Shown: positions 27,567 through 37,659 of the stretch, in pieces
Position numbering within the stretch: position 1 is the first letter of the stretch
Layout: each line of letters begins with the position of its first letter
Assembly (NCBI RefSeq): GCF_000142905.1
Contig: NW_013657667.1
Location: forward strand, 336,966-400,965
From: Thecamonas trahens ATCC 50062
Taxonomy: Eukaryota; Apusozoa; Apusomonadida; Apusomonadidae
DNA: 64,000 nucleotides
Direction of reading: 5' to 3'
Made by a program: the position numbers and the translations under genes
Notes under the pieces: generated by a model
Told to the model about the DNA's origin: nothing
Seen by the model: only the letters and a program-made list of their open reading frames with translations
Database searches by the model: none

Positions 27567-30500
27567 ATGTTCAACGAGGTGGAGGTGCTGGCGGCATGCC
27601 TCCTCACTCCACTCCTGCTGCCTGTCCTCATTGCCGGCACAAGGACGTACCTGCACTTTGCACCCGCCACGGGACGGACGGTCCGTGGACGGCTGGTGGC
27701 GGTCCGGGACTACATCAACTACAACTTCTACACCATTGTGGAGGGCAACTGGCAGCTGTTTCAGGTGGTCATCTCGTTTGTCTCGGCCGGATTGTATGTG
27801 GCCGACTCGTACACCCATCGGACGACCAAGTGGAGCCCAACCCACAGCCTCGACGGCGTCCTCACCGTCTTCTTCCTCATCGACTACCTCTGGGCCTTCT
27901 TCATGGCGCGCAACAAGCTCACCCACTTCTTCTCCTTCTTTTCGCTCATCGACATCTACTCGATCGTGCCGTATCTCGTCCTCACCGCCTTGACAGACCT
28001 CAACTCCAGATCGCTCACGCTCCGCCTCATGAACGGCTTCCGTATCCTCCGCGTTCTCCGCTCGCACCGCCTCCTCGAGTTTACCAAGACGGAGCTCCAG
28101 CGCCAGCTCCTTGTTGTCGTCCTCACCATCGTCGACTTTTTCTTCTGCTTTGCTTGCCTCATCCAGCTCGTCGAGGACTCGGCCGACTTCCCCATGACCT
28201 TTGATGACGCCCTCTGGTTCGTGGTCATCACTTCATCCACCGTCGGCTATGGCGACATTGTGCCGCAAACCCAGCTCGGCCGCTGGCTCGTCATCATCAT
28301 CATTTTCATCGGCATCGTCCTCATTCCTCTCCAGACCTCCAAGCTCATCTCACTTCAGCAGGCGAGGCCCAAGTACGGCGGCTCGCTCAAGACCTCTTCG
28401 CGCGACATCCACGTCGTCGTCATTGTCGGCTCGGTCGCCACTATGGACTCGGCCGTCACCTTCCTCCGCGAGTTCTACCATCGCGACAATGAGCTGCAGG
28501 ACCACAAGGTTGTCATCCTCTCGTCCTCGCCCGAGCCATCGACAGCCCTTGCTGCCCTCCTCTCGGTCCCGTTCTACGAGGCCCACGTCACGTATCTCCA
28601 CGGCTCGCCACTCAACGCCTCTGATCTCGTTCGCGCCAAGGCTGCCACCGCCACCGCCATCTTTCTCACGGTCGACCAGCTCGCTGCTGCTGCCAACCGC
28701 GAGGATTCGTCGGTCATTCTCAAGGCCATCGCCCTCTCCGAGTACGTTCCGCACGTCCGCGTCTACACCCAGACCCTCCACCGTCGCAACATCGGCCACA
28801 TGGCCGCCGCAGGCGCAGACGTCATCCTTTGCGTCGACGAAATCAAGATGGGCTTGCTCGCCCAGTCGTGCCTCGCGCCCGGTCTTTGCACGCTCATCAC
28901 CAACCTCGTCCGCTCGTACTCGGACGTCGGCGGAACCGCAGGTTGGACCCACGAGTACACCTACGGTATCTCTCAGGAAGTTTACGTTGAAGTCGCAGCA
29001 CCCCGTCTTAGCGGACTCACTTTTGCCGCCGCCGCCGCCGCAATCTACGCTGAGCTCTCAGCCATCACCTTTGCCGTTTTTGTCTACGTTCGTGGCCAGC
29101 CTCAAGTCTGGCTCAATCCCGGCCACGACTATGTCATTGCCGCCGGCGATCGCCTCTTTATCATCGCCCAGTCGAAGCGAAACCTTGCATCGTCGTTCTT
29201 TGTCTCGTCCGCCGTCCTCCGCGAGCAGGCCATGGCCGCCCGCGCCGCTGAGGCCGACGCGTCGGCTCGCAGCCGCGCCGGAAAGTCTGACGTCGCCTCG
29301 GCCCGTGCGGCCACCCGCGCTGCTGCCGCTACTCACAAGCCCATCCCACCCGGTGCGGACCGGAGGTCTTCGGTCTTTGTCGGACCGTCGGCCGCCCGCG
29401 TCCGCACCCTGTCGGCCACCGTCCCGTCGGCCACCTCGGTCGACATGGATACCGCTCTCGACACCGCGCCTAGCTCAGTCGGCGACCGCACGCCGCCGGT
29501 TTATGTGTCGACGCCAACGATGGCCGTGAAAGGCCTCCCACCAGGCCTCTCGATACCTCCGTCCGACTCGTCGTCCAACTCGTCGTTTGAGTCGACGGGA
29601 AAGAACGATGCCTCCGCCAACGCCTTTGGCGAAGATGTCGAGTTCCACCGACACAACATTTACTCCTCGCGAGTCTCATCGATCAACATCCTTCCCAACT
29701 GGGCCATCGGCGACGAGTACCTCATCGACCCGTATTCGCTTGAAGAGTCACTCTTTGCCCCGCGCCCGCGCAACGTCTGGGCCCACATCTACGACATTCT
29801 TCCCCCCGACCAGGCGCGCTCTGAGAGCGACGTGACCAACACCCTCCCGCATCCGCGCATCTTCCGCAACCACATCATTGTTGCCGGCACTCACTCGGGC
29901 CTCGCCTCACTCATCCTCCCGCTCCGCTCAAAGCGGCTGGCACTTCATCCCACCATTGTCCTCCTCTCGCCCAAGCGGCCGACCAAGGAGCTCTGGTTTG
30001 TCCTCACCCGCTTCTCCAACGTCTTTTGGGTCAAGGGCTCGGCGGGAGTCTTTACTGACCTCTATCGTGTCAACGTCGGCGAGGCTGCCCGGCTCATCGT
30101 CCTCGCCAACTCAGAAAACCCGTCGTCGGACAAGCTTATGCTCGACGCCGATACCATTTTCTCGCTCCGCTCCATCCGCCACAAGTTTGAGCGCTCCAAC
30201 GTCAAAATCCAATACATTGCCGAGCTCGCTCATGGTTCCAACTCGCGGTTCCTTGATCCGGTTGCCGAGGACGTGTTCGGCTCTGAGCCGGGTCTCTCGT
30301 CGTCGGCTGTGCATGTCGACCTCGTCGACAACGACGATCCGGTGTATGGCTCCGCTGTCTCTGACTACACCTTTCTCTCGCAGTTTGCGTCAGGCTCGGT
30401 CTTTACTTCACCGGTCATCGACTCGCTCCTCTGCCAGGCCTTTACCAAGCCGTTCATCATCAGCATTGTCCGCCAGATGCTCGGCCTGGGCAAGGACGCG

Positions 30501-31500
30501 TGCCAGTGCGTCATTTCGTCACAGATCTTTCAGATTAACCTCCGCCCCGAGTTTATTCATCTGACCTATGCTCAACTCGTCGAGTTCTACTCGACCACTC
30601 TTGCTGTTATTCCACTTGGTCTCTACCGGCTCGAGCCATCGACGGGCCACCGATATGTTTACACCAACCCTGAGGGCTCGGTCCGGCTCGTCTCCTCTGA
30701 CAAGGTCTTTGTGCTCTCCCGTGGCGATGTCCATCATAGCATCTTCTCGCCTGATGACGACGTCAGTGACGATAGCAGCCGCGACTCAGACGATCATAGC
30801 GAGTCGGACGACGCCGGTACTGCCGCTACATCTCGACCACACACCCGAGCACAAAGCCCCGCTCGATTGTCAACCTCGTCAAGACCCCAACGCTGTGCGG
30901 CGTCGGACCTCTCTCCTGTCCAACAGCGTCTCCATTCTCTCTGATCACCACGCGGGCGGCCCGCTGCCTCCCGAGCCCGAGCTCGAAGAGGCCATGGACT
31001 CATTCAACCGCCTTGGACAGGACTCGACCGAGCTTATAGGCTCCTCGGCCATCAAGGCGTTTGTGAGTGGCAAGCACGACAAGTCGTCGTCCGTCGACCC
31101 TGGCGGCCCCGCCCTCGAACGCCAGTCTTCGCTCTCCGGAGGCAATGTGTCTAACCGGCGGTTCTCCCGCTCCATGATCGCTGTCCCCTCTCACGAAGCT
31201 CTGCTCGAGTCGGCTGCCGAGAGCGAAAGCGCCGTCTCGATGAGCCGGTCGACAACACTCCCACGCGTAGTCTCGTCTTTCGCTGCGGCGACAGAACCAT
31301 CATATTCGTCGTCATCAACAAGTCCCAACACCTCGTCTGCAGAGACAGCGGTGTTGTCCGGGCCAGACTCGGTGCCTGCTCCGCTGCCCGGCGAGTATAC
31401 CTACGCCTCGTACTACTCGGAGCGGACCATGACCTCAACCGAACGTGACATCGAGCTTCTGATCTCGTCGTCATCGCTCTCGATCGACCGTGGCGAGTAG
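27567..31500 (+). CDS. BK/Slo-type K+ channel with two RCK domains
   Basis: The ATG at 27567 opens a channel with S1-S6, an Arg-containing S4 (RILRVLRSHRLLEF) and filter SSTVGYGDIVP. Two cytosolic RCK modules follow: RCK1 from DIHVVVIVGSVATMDSAVTFL, and RCK2 from FRNHIIVAGTHSGLASLILPL. A reduced acidic site (LVDNDDPVYG) sits at the calcium-bowl position, followed by the Slo-like FASGSVFTSPVIDSLL block. This layout is typical of Ca2+- or Na+-gated Slo channels. The first frame stops at 30944, but a coding-like frame continues to 31500. A 67-nt GT-AG intron at 30817-30883 would join them (DADPNAVRRRTSLLSNS) to give about 1,288 residues; a one-base insertion is the alternative. The tail is Ser-rich with RRxS-type sites, suggesting kinase control. 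Confidence 0.87.
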
Positions 31501-31912
31501 CCAGACACAACTGCCCGTGACTCGCTGCACCAACTGCCGCAAGCAGTGCTGCAGAAGTAGGACGCTGTGAACGGCAGTCTCTAGCTTGTCATCGAGCTTG
31601 CAGGTGCCATACGCCGTAGAGTAGTCTGGCTCGCCTGGAAGCTCGTGGTCACGGTTACGATTGCCGACAGAAAGCTGTGCCCTTAACACGTTCACTATAT
31701 TGTCTTTGGGGGGGAGCGATGATGCTCATGCTGATACTTGGCCTGAGTGTGCGGTCGCTGAGCTCTTTGCTTGCGCTGAACGGTGATCGCGGTGTCATAT
31801 TTGCGCGATCACAGAAGAAGAGCGTCCAACTCTGTGGTGACCAAGAGAGAGCCACGAAGGGGAGCCACCATTGTCAACAGCGTAACGGTACACACGTCTC
31901 ATTCTCTGTGGC
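31501..31912. other. Spacer between BK-type channel and b5 reductase gene
   Basis: This 412-bp tandem spacer is less GC-rich than its surroundings. No supportable gene or repeat is seen. Confidence 0.5.
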
Positions 31913-33520
31913 ATGGCCAACGTACCCCGGGTTACCATCTCGTCCTTTCCAATGCGGGACTCGCCGCAGCTGGCGTCTGGCGGAGGTGGGAGTAGCGAGG
32001 GTGGCGCGGCCAAGGCGGCGAAGAAGCGGCGGAAGGTCGTGCTGGAGCCCGGACACTCGCAGATGGATTGGATGCGGAGGACGACGTCGGGGGAGGACAT
32101 GTCTGGAGCTGGTGGAGAGATGCGGCGGATCTCGATGGCTGAGGTTGCGGACCATGCCGAGGAGGACGATGCGTGGATGGTTGTCTCGGGCACCGTCTAC
32201 AACATCACAAAGTACATCGCTTACCATCCGGGCGGACGCGACCAACTGCTGCGCGGTGCCGGGCGCGATGCTACGGATCTGTTCTTCTCGGTCCATCCGT
32301 GGGTCAACATCCAAATGATGCTCAAGTCATGCGTCCTCGGTATTGTGGCCAACGTGCCATACACGCCCAAGCCCAAGGCCAAGGCTGCTGCCGAGCCAGC
32401 AGCAGCTGCTGGTGCATCGGATGATGACTATGCGGGGTGGCAGCTCTCACATATTAGGCCAGTCTCGCACGACACCTCGGTCTTTTGCTTCATTCCCCCG
32501 CCCGGCGAGTTTGATCCGCTTCCGCTCGGTGCACATGTCAACACCCGTGCTACTATTGCCGGCAACGTGGTCGTCCGCCCGTACACCCCGATCAATGCGC
32601 CGACATCGGCGACTGGCTTGTCAGAAGGTGGTATCACGCTCGAGCTCCTTGTTAAGCGCTACCCCGATGGCCCGATGTCAAGCTACATCCACGCGCTAGC
32701 CGAGGGGGAGACGCTCGACATCTCGCGGCCACACATGCCGTCGGACTTTGCGTGGAAGCCACGGCGGTGGAGTGCAGTCACGCTGTTTGCTGCCGGGACC
32801 GGCATCACGCCTATCATCCGGGTCCTGCGCGAGGCGCTGCTCACCGACGGCCTCGACTCGATCCATCTTGTGTTTGCTAACTCGACAGCCGCCGACGTGC
32901 TCATGGCCGACGACATTCTGGCGTTGCAGGCTGAGCACGGGTTTGCACTTGATTTTGTGCTCTCCACGCCTCCAGCAAGTCCTGCGGCGCTTGCTGCCGA
33001 GTCATACGAGGCCGGTACGGGCAAGGGCGCGATGGCTGGCCGCCTCAACGCCGAGGCGGTGGCGTCGCTGATGCGCTCGCCACCCGGCGATCATCATCAT
33101 GTCTTTGTGTGCGGACCATCGTCGTTCAATGCCTCGATGTATTCGTACCTCATCGATGTGGTTGGACACGCACCAAATGCACTCACCCGGTTCGCGCCGA
33201 CGGTCGACCTCGGCAGCGCGGCGCTGGGCGGTGGGGTGTCGACGCCGGGCTCGCCGCCGCCGCTTTACACCAAGGCCTCGTCAGACCTCCCTCGCTACTC
33301 TATGGATGAAGTGGCACAGCACGCCAGCGTTGATGACGCTTGGCTAGTCATCGACGACTATGTCTATGACGTGACGCGGTTCATCGCCTCGCACCCTGGC
33401 GGCGATGTGATCATGCAGGGTGCCGGGCGCGACTCGACCACTCTCTTCCTCAACTCGTTCCACTCGCCGTATGCGCGGCGACTCCTTGCCAAGTTCCTCA
33501 TCGGCCGCGTTGCATACTAG
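31913..33520 (+). CDS. NCB5OR-like flavohaemoprotein with b5-reductase-b5 architecture
   Basis: This 535-residue protein has, in order: a lead-in motif LEPGHSQMDWMRRT (about residue 44) typical of NCB5OR/CYB5R4; a cytochrome b5 domain with HPGG near 105 and a second haem histidine in SVHPW; a cytochrome b5 reductase module with the FAD motif RPYTPI near 222, the NAD motif GTGITPI near 296 and the CGP motif near 400; and a second b5 domain (SMDEVAQHASVDDAW, HPGGDVIMQGAGRD near 494) at the C-terminus. NAD(P)H electrons would pass via FAD to one or both haems, for example for lipid desaturation or reductive stress. The CS domain found between b5 and reductase in animal NCB5OR is missing. There is no membrane anchor, so it is probably soluble. 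Confidence 0.9.
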   Translation: MANVPRVTISSFPMRDSPQLASGGGGSSEGGAAKAAKKRRKVVLEPGHSQMDWMRRTTSGEDMSGAGGEMRRISMAEVADHAEEDDAWMVVSGTVYNITKYIAYHPGGRDQLLRGAGRDATDLFFSVHPWVNIQMMLKSCVLGIVANVPYTPKPKAKAAAEPAAAAGASDDDYAGWQLSHIRPVSHDTSVFCFIPPPGEFDPLPLGAHVNTRATIAGNVVVRPYTPINAPTSATGLSEGGITLELLVKRYPDGPMSSYIHALAEGETLDISRPHMPSDFAWKPRRWSAVTLFAAGTGITPIIRVLREALLTDGLDSIHLVFANSTAADVLMADDILALQAEHGFALDFVLSTPPASPAALAAESYEAGTGKGAMAGRLNAEAVASLMRSPPGDHHHVFVCGPSSFNASMYSYLIDVVGHAPNALTRFAPTVDLGSAALGGGVSTPGSPPPLYTKASSDLPRYSMDEVAQHASVDDAWLVIDDYVYDVTRFIASHPGGDVIMQGAGRDSTTLFLNSFHSPYARRLLAKFLIGRVAY

Positions 33521-33755
33521 CCAATGTCTCAAGAAAGCAAAGAGATGCTCACCTAGCTAGGTGCGGCATCGGGCATGCCGTGGTGATGGGAACTCCAGAG
33601 CCTTCCGAATTCGCCTCTATTCGAACACGAACAGCATGCGGCACGTGGGACCACACAACGCCCTTGGTAGCCCCCTTGCACCCAGCCAACACTTAACTCC
33701 CTCCCCCCCCCCCCCTTCCCCCCCCCCCCCCCTCCCCCTTATCCCCCAGTCATCC
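33521..33755. repeat. Poly-C-rich leader
   Basis: The 235-bp spacer ends with long C runs (about 33697-33732) immediately before the ATG at 33756. No gene is seen. Confidence 0.7.
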
Positions 33756-35061
33756 ATGTCCGGACTATTGAAGAAGGCGCGGGCTGGGCGCAAGGCGGTG
33801 CAGGCCAAGGTCGGGGCGCGAGTGACCAAGCGACGAGAGCAGCTGCACCAGAAGCGTGTGGCGGCGACGCAACGTGTGCGGGGGAAGCGAGCGGACGGAC
33901 GACTGGGCAAGACTGAGTTGGAGGCACGAATGTATGAGGCTGCACGCTATGATCAGTATGCGCTTGCTGCTTTGCTCAAGGACCGACTGGCGGCGGTGCG
34001 CGAGGCCAAGGCCGCTCTTGCCGATGCTCGCCTGGCCAAGGACTTTACCACAGCCGAGGCTCTTGATGCCAAGCTCATTCAGCTCACAGAGCGCGAGCCA
34101 TTCGAGGCCGAGGTCGAGAGCCTATACGCTGCATGGGCAGAGACCCATCCGCATCGCGCCGCGCGGCTGGAGGAGCACAAACGGATGCGCGATGGTGGGC
34201 CGGCGTATGCCGGCAATCCGCGGAAGGACGGCGGAAAGGGGAGGCTGGGCTCAGACTCGGGCTCGGGCTCGAACTCGGGAAGCAGCAGCTCATCTTCCAG
34301 CTCAGGAGGGAGCGACGATGGCGGCGCGGATGCAAATGCAGGACCATCACTGGTGGCAGGCATCTCGCATCGGTTGCACATCCGCAAGGTGTCGATGGTG
34401 CACCGGCTGCGCGGGAAGCGGAAGGACGGCGGGCTGGGCAAGACTGAGCTGGAAGCGATGGCGTACGAGGCCGAGTCCAAGGGCGAGTACGCTGTGGCAG
34501 CGCTGCTGCTCTCGCGGTGTCGGGCTCTGCATGATGCCAAGCTCGCCAAGAAGAAGGCTGTGGTCAACGAGAACTTTGCCGAGGCCGAGGTCCAGACCAA
34601 GATCATCAACTCGCTCCGGGCCCGCGATCCGTTTATGGCCGAAGTGGAAGCCATGCGCAAGGACCAAGCGGTGTCAGACTCGGCTCGGTCAGACGCGGCG
34701 GCCGCTGATGATTCGAGCACTCAGTCAACAAGCAGTCCAGGCTCCAACGACGGTGTCAACAACATGCCACGGCGCAACTCGGTGGTCGAGCGGCGCGGCT
34801 CGGTGGTCGAGCACTTTGACTCGAACTCGTCGTCACCGATTGTGGTCTCGCACATTACGCCATCCCAGGCTGCTGCTGGGCGCTCGCCGTACGCCGACTA
34901 CAAGGCTGAGCAAGATGCGGCATGGCAGGCAGACGGCAAGTGTCGACGACAACTCAATGGCATCGCCGATTCCGGGCCCTCCTCGGCCAGTCGACAACAT
35001 GGCCATCATGTTTGACTCGGACTCGTCGTACGAAGCGCTGACCATGGACGCATTTCTTTAG
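33756..35061 (+). CDS. Unrecognised protein with two internal repeats
   Basis: The ATG at 33756 (MSGLLKKARAGRK) follows a poly-C leader. Two homologous segments of about 85 residues (around 45-130 and 220-300) share RGKR.DG.LGKTELEA, YEA, YA.AALL.., then a charged helix and RxPF.AEVE. They are separated by a Ser/Gly linker and look like duplicated helical hairpins. I do not recognise the family. The main frame stops at 35015, but the alternate frame from about 34940 reads a better C-terminus (VDDNSMASPIPGPPRPVDN ... LTMDAFL) to 35061. A one-base insertion, or a very short GT-AG intron (40 nt, 34889-34928), could explain this. It converges on the tubulin-like gene with a 6-nt gap. Confidence 0.65.
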
Positions 35062-35067
35062 TGGAAC

Positions 35068-37185
35068 TCACCAGGCCTTGGCCGAGTACTCGACCGGCGT
35101 GTTAGGGGCTGGAGAGAGGGTCTCACCAAGGGTATGATACGCGGCGGCGGCGTCGGCGACGTCGTCTCGAGTGTCGTGTAGGTCGTCAAGCTCGACATAT
35201 GAAGGGAGCCAATGAAGGAAAGCGTTCGCGTCGAGCGCAGCATCGAACCGCCTGAGACGACTGAGAAGCGTTGCGCCGATGCCCGAGTGAGCAGCCAGGA
35301 GCGTGACCGCCGCTGGGAGCTTCTTCGACGTTGCCGAGTGGACAAGGAGTGCAACCGAGGTGCCTCGAGCCATGGCCCATGAAGGATCGGCGTGGAGCCG
35401 ACACTGGGAGCCGATAGGATCCAGCAGTGACCGGTGCACGTCGTGGGTGGCACGCGACGAGAGACCCGAGGCATAGACTGCAGCAGAGAGGAGCATGTCC
35501 GTGTCGAGGCGGCGCGGATCGCTCAGCGCGGTGGCAAGTGAGGACGACGGCGAGAAGACACGCGGGATTAGCTGCTCGATGTGTGGGTGTCGCTTGCCAA
35601 GCTGCGCATAATGAACCGAGTACAGCGGAAGCCGCTGATGCGAGGTTCCGGACCGGAGCGAGAGGTCGCGCCACTGGATCGGTGGTGCGTTGATGGCGAC
35701 CGAGGCGAGGGCGCGACCGACGACCCGGGCGGCTGCCGCTTTGGACGCGTTGCGACCGACTCTTCGGAGGACAACGTCTGCATCTGTGACAAGAGCAAAG
35801 TCGGTGGCTGCAGCAATGAGGGAGAGCTCGTGAAGTGCAAGGACGTGGGCGTGCGGCAGCGGAGCGTGAGCAAGATGGCTGGCCGGCGGCAGAGTGGCGG
35901 CGACGACGACCGACGGCGAAATCTCGTCGGTGACTTGATTAAAGAGAGGCAGAAAGGCAGCACACGAGCCAAGCTCGTAGGTGACCAGCACGGAGTCAAG
36001 ACCATGGTCACCATGCTTCTCAAGAGCGGCGCGGCAGGCATCGACAGCAGCGTCGACAGAGTCAGTGCCTTTGGCGCAAACCGTCAGCGGTGCGCTGGAA
36101 AAGTCGTTGGCCCAGTACGCTGACTCGACGAGTGGATCGGCAGAGTGACAGAAGCCGTGGGAAGAGGACGACGGATTGAGGAGTGTATGCATGCGGTTGT
36201 AGGCGGCATCGCCAGCAACGGCGCCAAACTCGCCAACCCGCAGCGCCAGGACTGAGCGCGCCGCCACAGTGGCGAGCGGCTCATCGCGGCGGGCACCCAG
36301 ACGCATGGCATCAAGCGGAAGCTGGGGCACAGGATCAAACCAGTTGTCTGCACGCGAGGTGGTGGTCCGCGGGCGGACTTTGTGGCGGAGCGAACGGCGC
36401 GAGGCAAGAGCCAGTGCCGAGCCCGGGCGGACCAGGGCCGGCACAGCCGCCGGGCCCGACTCGGACTGCTCCAGAGGAGATGCAAAGGCACGATGCCAAG
36501 CGTCGAGCTCGGGGTCGGTCGACGATGAGAACGAGAGCTCTTCGGCAAAGGTGGAGGCGCTCGAGTCGTCGGCGTCTTGGTCCGAGTCGGCCGACTCGGC
36601 CATGGGGTCGCGCCAAGGCGGCGGTGGGACGTCTCGATCTGTGTCCAGCAGCGGCGAGTCCATCAGCGGACCCGTAGCCGGGACAAAACCAGCGGCTGTA
36701 GCTGTGCGGGCAGCAGCGCGAGACGATGTGCGGGAGAACGGGCGTGGCGGAAGATCGCCACGGACAGCAGTATCCGGTGACGATGGGCGCCGTGACGATG
36801 GAGCATGTCCCAACAGCGGAGCTGAGAGGTAGGGTGAGGTCGAGGCCGGGCGAGTTGCAAGAAGGCGTGAGTGCGGGCGTGCGGCAGTGATCGGAGAGCA
36901 AGCGGCGTTGGTGCGAGAGCGAGGCTGGCGGCGCGATGTAGCGGCAGCAGTAGCTGGACGATGGGAGCGAGCAATAGGCGAGCGAGGACCAGCAGCCGAA
37001 GCTGGGCGCGGCGGGAGCTTGCGGGTTGAGTAGGGAGTGGGAGCAGCGAGAGAGAAGATCGGCGGAGGCAGAGGAGCCCGTGACCAGCCCTTGGGCACGG
37101 CTGAGTCAGCAGCGTCTGCCGTGGCTCTCGCCTGGCAGCACGTAGCACGAGTGGTGTACTTGCCGCAGAGCACACACCTGCGCAT
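35068..37185 (-). CDS. Highly divergent tubulin-superfamily protein with Cys-rich N-terminus
   Basis: The ATG at 37185 gives 705 residues. Residues 1-22 carry CVLCG and CC pairs, a possible small zinc knuckle, followed by about 300 disordered Ser/Pro/Arg-rich residues. The C-terminal 350 or so residues follow the tubulin order: ARSVLALRVGEFG (compare the PRAVLVDLEPG position); VDAAVDACRAALEKHGDHGL then VLVTYELGSCAAF where GGGTGSG should be (about 404); HVLALHELSLIAAATDFALV (the vertical-helix region); DPRRLDTDMLLSAAVYASG (compare DPRHGRYLTASAMFRG); and ATLLSRLRRFDAALDANAFLHWL (compare the KFDLMYAKRAFVHWY stretch, about 640-655). The GTP-binding Gly loop is lost, so it probably does not polymerise as a normal tubulin. 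Assignment rests on motif order, not overall identity. Confidence 0.7.
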   Translation of the reverse strand: MRRCVLCGKYTTRATCCQARATADAADSAVPKGWSRAPLPPPIFSLAAPTPYSTRKLPPRPASAAGPRSPIARSHRPATAAATSRRQPRSRTNAACSPITAARPHSRLLATRPASTSPYLSAPLLGHAPSSRRPSSPDTAVRGDLPPRPFSRTSSRAAARTATAAGFVPATGPLMDSPLLDTDRDVPPPPWRDPMAESADSDQDADDSSASTFAEELSFSSSTDPELDAWHRAFASPLEQSESGPAAVPALVRPGSALALASRRSLRHKVRPRTTTSRADNWFDPVPQLPLDAMRLGARRDEPLATVAARSVLALRVGEFGAVAGDAAYNRMHTLLNPSSSSHGFCHSADPLVESAYWANDFSSAPLTVCAKGTDSVDAAVDACRAALEKHGDHGLDSVLVTYELGSCAAFLPLFNQVTDEISPSVVVAATLPPASHLAHAPLPHAHVLALHELSLIAAATDFALVTDADVVLRRVGRNASKAAAARVVGRALASVAINAPPIQWRDLSLRSGTSHQRLPLYSVHYAQLGKRHPHIEQLIPRVFSPSSSLATALSDPRRLDTDMLLSAAVYASGLSSRATHDVHRSLLDPIGSQCRLHADPSWAMARGTSVALLVHSATSKKLPAAVTLLAAHSGIGATLLSRLRRFDAALDANAFLHWLPSYVELDDLHDTRDDVADAAAAYHTLGETLSPAPNTPVEYSAKAW

Positions 37186-37659
37186 AGCCCGGGCAGAAGG
37201 TGATGAGGGGGAGGTGGGGGGGATTGTGGGTGTGGTGTGGGTGTGTGGGGCGGGGAGGGGGGGGATGGGGTGGGGTGGGTAGTGTGTGGGGTGCGGAGGG
37301 CGAGAGGGAGAGTACGCGTGCGGTGATACGGCTTGGCGGCATGGTTTCAACGCCATCAGCATGTGGAGATGGGGATGGGGATGGGGATGGGGATGGCGAT
37401 GGGCGTGGTGGTGGTGTGCATAGCGGTGTCCACTGCAGGTACATGTGGTTGCGGTGGCAGATGCGGTTGCGGTGGCAGATGCGGCTGCGGTTGCGGTTGC
37501 GGTTGCGGTTGTGGTTGCGGTTGCGGTTGCGGTGGCAGGTGCGGGCCGACGACTGGCCTTACCCACCACCGCCACCAGCCCCCCCCCCCCAGCTCATGAC
37601 GGCCACGGCCAAACGGGGCAACACCCCTCTCTCTCTCTCATCACCATCGAGAGAGAGAC
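37186..37659. repeat. Divergent spacer with hexanucleotide repeats
   Basis: This 474-bp spacer holds a (GGGGAT)n run (about 37368-37396) and a (GGTTGC/GGTGGC)n array (about 37446-37540). Open frames across it encode only Cys/Gly or Val/Ala repeats, so no gene is called. The strong repeat content may make the true 5' end of the neighbouring cNMP-binding gene hard to place. Confidence 0.8.
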
